A DNA stretch of 41,390 bases from Legionella sp. km772 (GTDB lineage Bacteria > Pseudomonadota > Gammaproteobacteria > Legionellales > Legionellaceae). This document shows, in pieces, positions 40,894-41,390 of this stretch; within the stretch, counting starts at the first letter, position 1, and the number at the start of each line of letters is the position of its first letter. A program made the translations under genes and the position numbers. Below the pieces are notes generated by a model, which searched no databases, was not told the origin of the DNA, and saw nothing but the letters and a program-made list of their open reading frames with translations. The DNA lies in assembly GCF_003989735.1 (NCBI RefSeq), contig NZ_RZGQ01000010.1:1-41390 (forward strand), read 5' to 3'.

Positions 40894-40967
40894 TGGAGCG
40901 GGTGATGGGAATCGAACCCACGCTATCAGCTTGGAAGGCTGAAGTTCTACCATTGAACTACACCCGC
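40894..40967 (-). tRNA. tRNA-Gly(TCC)
   Basis: 74 bases with encoded CCA. Acceptor GCGGGTG/CACCCGC; anticodon loop CTTCCAA, anticodon TCC. Confidence 0.95.
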
Positions 40968-40984
40968 TGTTTAACCTTTGTAAC

Positions 40985-41069
<85 letters not shown>

Positions 41070-41081
41070 AGAATGAACGCA

Positions 41082-41110
41082 ATTGTCTTTTAATGTTAAA
41101 ATAATGTCAA
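41082..41110 (-). promoter_or_regulatory. Possible promoter for the Tyr-Gly-Thr tRNAs
   Basis: Minus strand TTGACA (41105-41110), 17 bases, then GACAAT (41082-41087), which matches the -10 consensus at four of six. Transcription would start about six bases before tRNA-Tyr. The -35 lies inside one arm of a palindrome. Confidence 0.35.
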
Positions 41111-41131
41111 TACCAATTGACATTATTTTAA
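41096..41131. repeat. Perfect 16-bp inverted repeat between tRNA-Thr(TGT) and tRNA-Tyr
   Basis: TTAAAATAATGTCAAT (41096-41111) and its exact complement (41116-41131) around ACCA. It fills most of the tRNA spacer. No T tract of terminator type in either direction beyond the arm itself. Confidence 0.7.
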
Positions 41132-41138
41132 ACTTAGA

Positions 41139-41214
<76 letters not shown>

Positions 41215-41231
41215 ATATGCTCTTTACATTT

Positions 41232-41259
41232 AAGCAACATATGATTTTCTATGTTGCTT
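41232..41259 (-). promoter_or_regulatory. Hairpin between 5S rRNA and tRNA-Thr(TGT)
   Basis: AAGCAACATA pairs perfectly with TATGTTGCTT around eight bases. There is no T tract, which fits a processing stem in an rRNA-tRNA transcript better than a terminator. Confidence 0.45.
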
Positions 41260-41275
41260 CGTACTACTAAATAAA

Positions 41276-41390
41276 GCCCTGGCGATGCCCTACTTTCGCA
41301 TGAGGAGACCTCACACTATCATTGGCGCAGGAATGTTTCACTACTGAGTTCGAGATGGGATCAGGTGGTTCCAAACCGCTATGTTCGCCA
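41276..41390 (-). rRNA. rrf: 5S ribosomal RNA, 5' end cut by the window edge
   Basis: Minus strand: the standard 5S blocks GGTTTGGAACCACCTGATCC, CATCTCGAACTCAGTAGTGA and CGAAAGTAGGGCATCGCCAG are all present. About five bases of the 5' end are missing beyond 41390. It implies that an rRNA operon lies just outside the window, upstream of the tRNAs and tuf. Confidence 0.95.

Overview
The window looks like chromosomal DNA of a Legionella or close Legionellaceae relative. Three things suggest this: AT-rich gammaproteobacterial ribosomal-protein genes; the order rRNA - tRNA-Thr/Tyr/Gly/Thr - tuf - tRNA-Trp - secE - nusG - rplKAJL - rpoBC - rpsL - rpsG - fusA - tuf - S10/spc/alpha genes; and, next to them, a fatty-acid cluster of the kind expected for very-long-chain lipid A acyl groups. 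The genus is inferred from protein sequence and gene order, not from a database search.

Right and centre (9.9-41.4 kb). Almost every gene is on the minus strand, so the biological order runs from right to left. It begins with a 5S rRNA cut by the window edge, then four tRNAs, tuf copy 2, tRNA-Trp, secE-nusG, rplK-rplA, an L10 leader, rplJ-rplL, a strong hairpin, rpoB-rpoC, a sigma70-like promoter, rpsL-rpsG-fusA-tuf copy 1, and then the S10, spc and alpha operons to rplQ and its terminator. This block encodes most of the translation apparatus, the core RNA polymerase subunits and the SecY/SecE translocon. rpmJ and five tRNAs are too short for ordinary ORF calling and are added here. Starts were revised for rpoB, rplD, rpsS, rplV and rplE.

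Left (0.5-6.1 kb, minus strand). An enoyl reductase of the FabL type is followed by an acyl carrier protein with AcpXL-like sequence, a double-hotdog dehydratase, an intact FabF-type ketosynthase, a second ketosynthase-like protein lacking the catalytic cysteine, and an LpxL/HtrB-type acyltransferase. Together they make a dedicated acyl chain-building line ending in transfer to lipid A. This matches the C26-C28 acyl groups known in Legionella lipid A and resembles the acpXL-fabZXL-fabF2XL-fabF1XL-lpxXL cluster of rhizobia. A YajR-like MFS transporter and ssb follow on the plus strand.

Variable islet (8.1-9.9 kb) between ssb and rplQ. It holds two tandem, related, secreted four-cysteine proteins of unknown function, flanked by two stretches that read like decayed genes. 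The extreme left edge (0.14-0.53 kb) carries a cysteine-rich secreted mini-protein whose signal peptide is broken by one frameshift, and a second tiny ORF with a signal peptide that runs into the acyltransferase gene from the opposite strand.

The most notable observations are the unusual composition of the acyl-chain cluster, the secreted-protein islet, a plus-strand terminator superimposed on the minus-strand rpsL promoter, and a sharp gene-conversion boundary between the two tuf genes. I see no CRISPR array, transposase, phage gene or insertion sequence.
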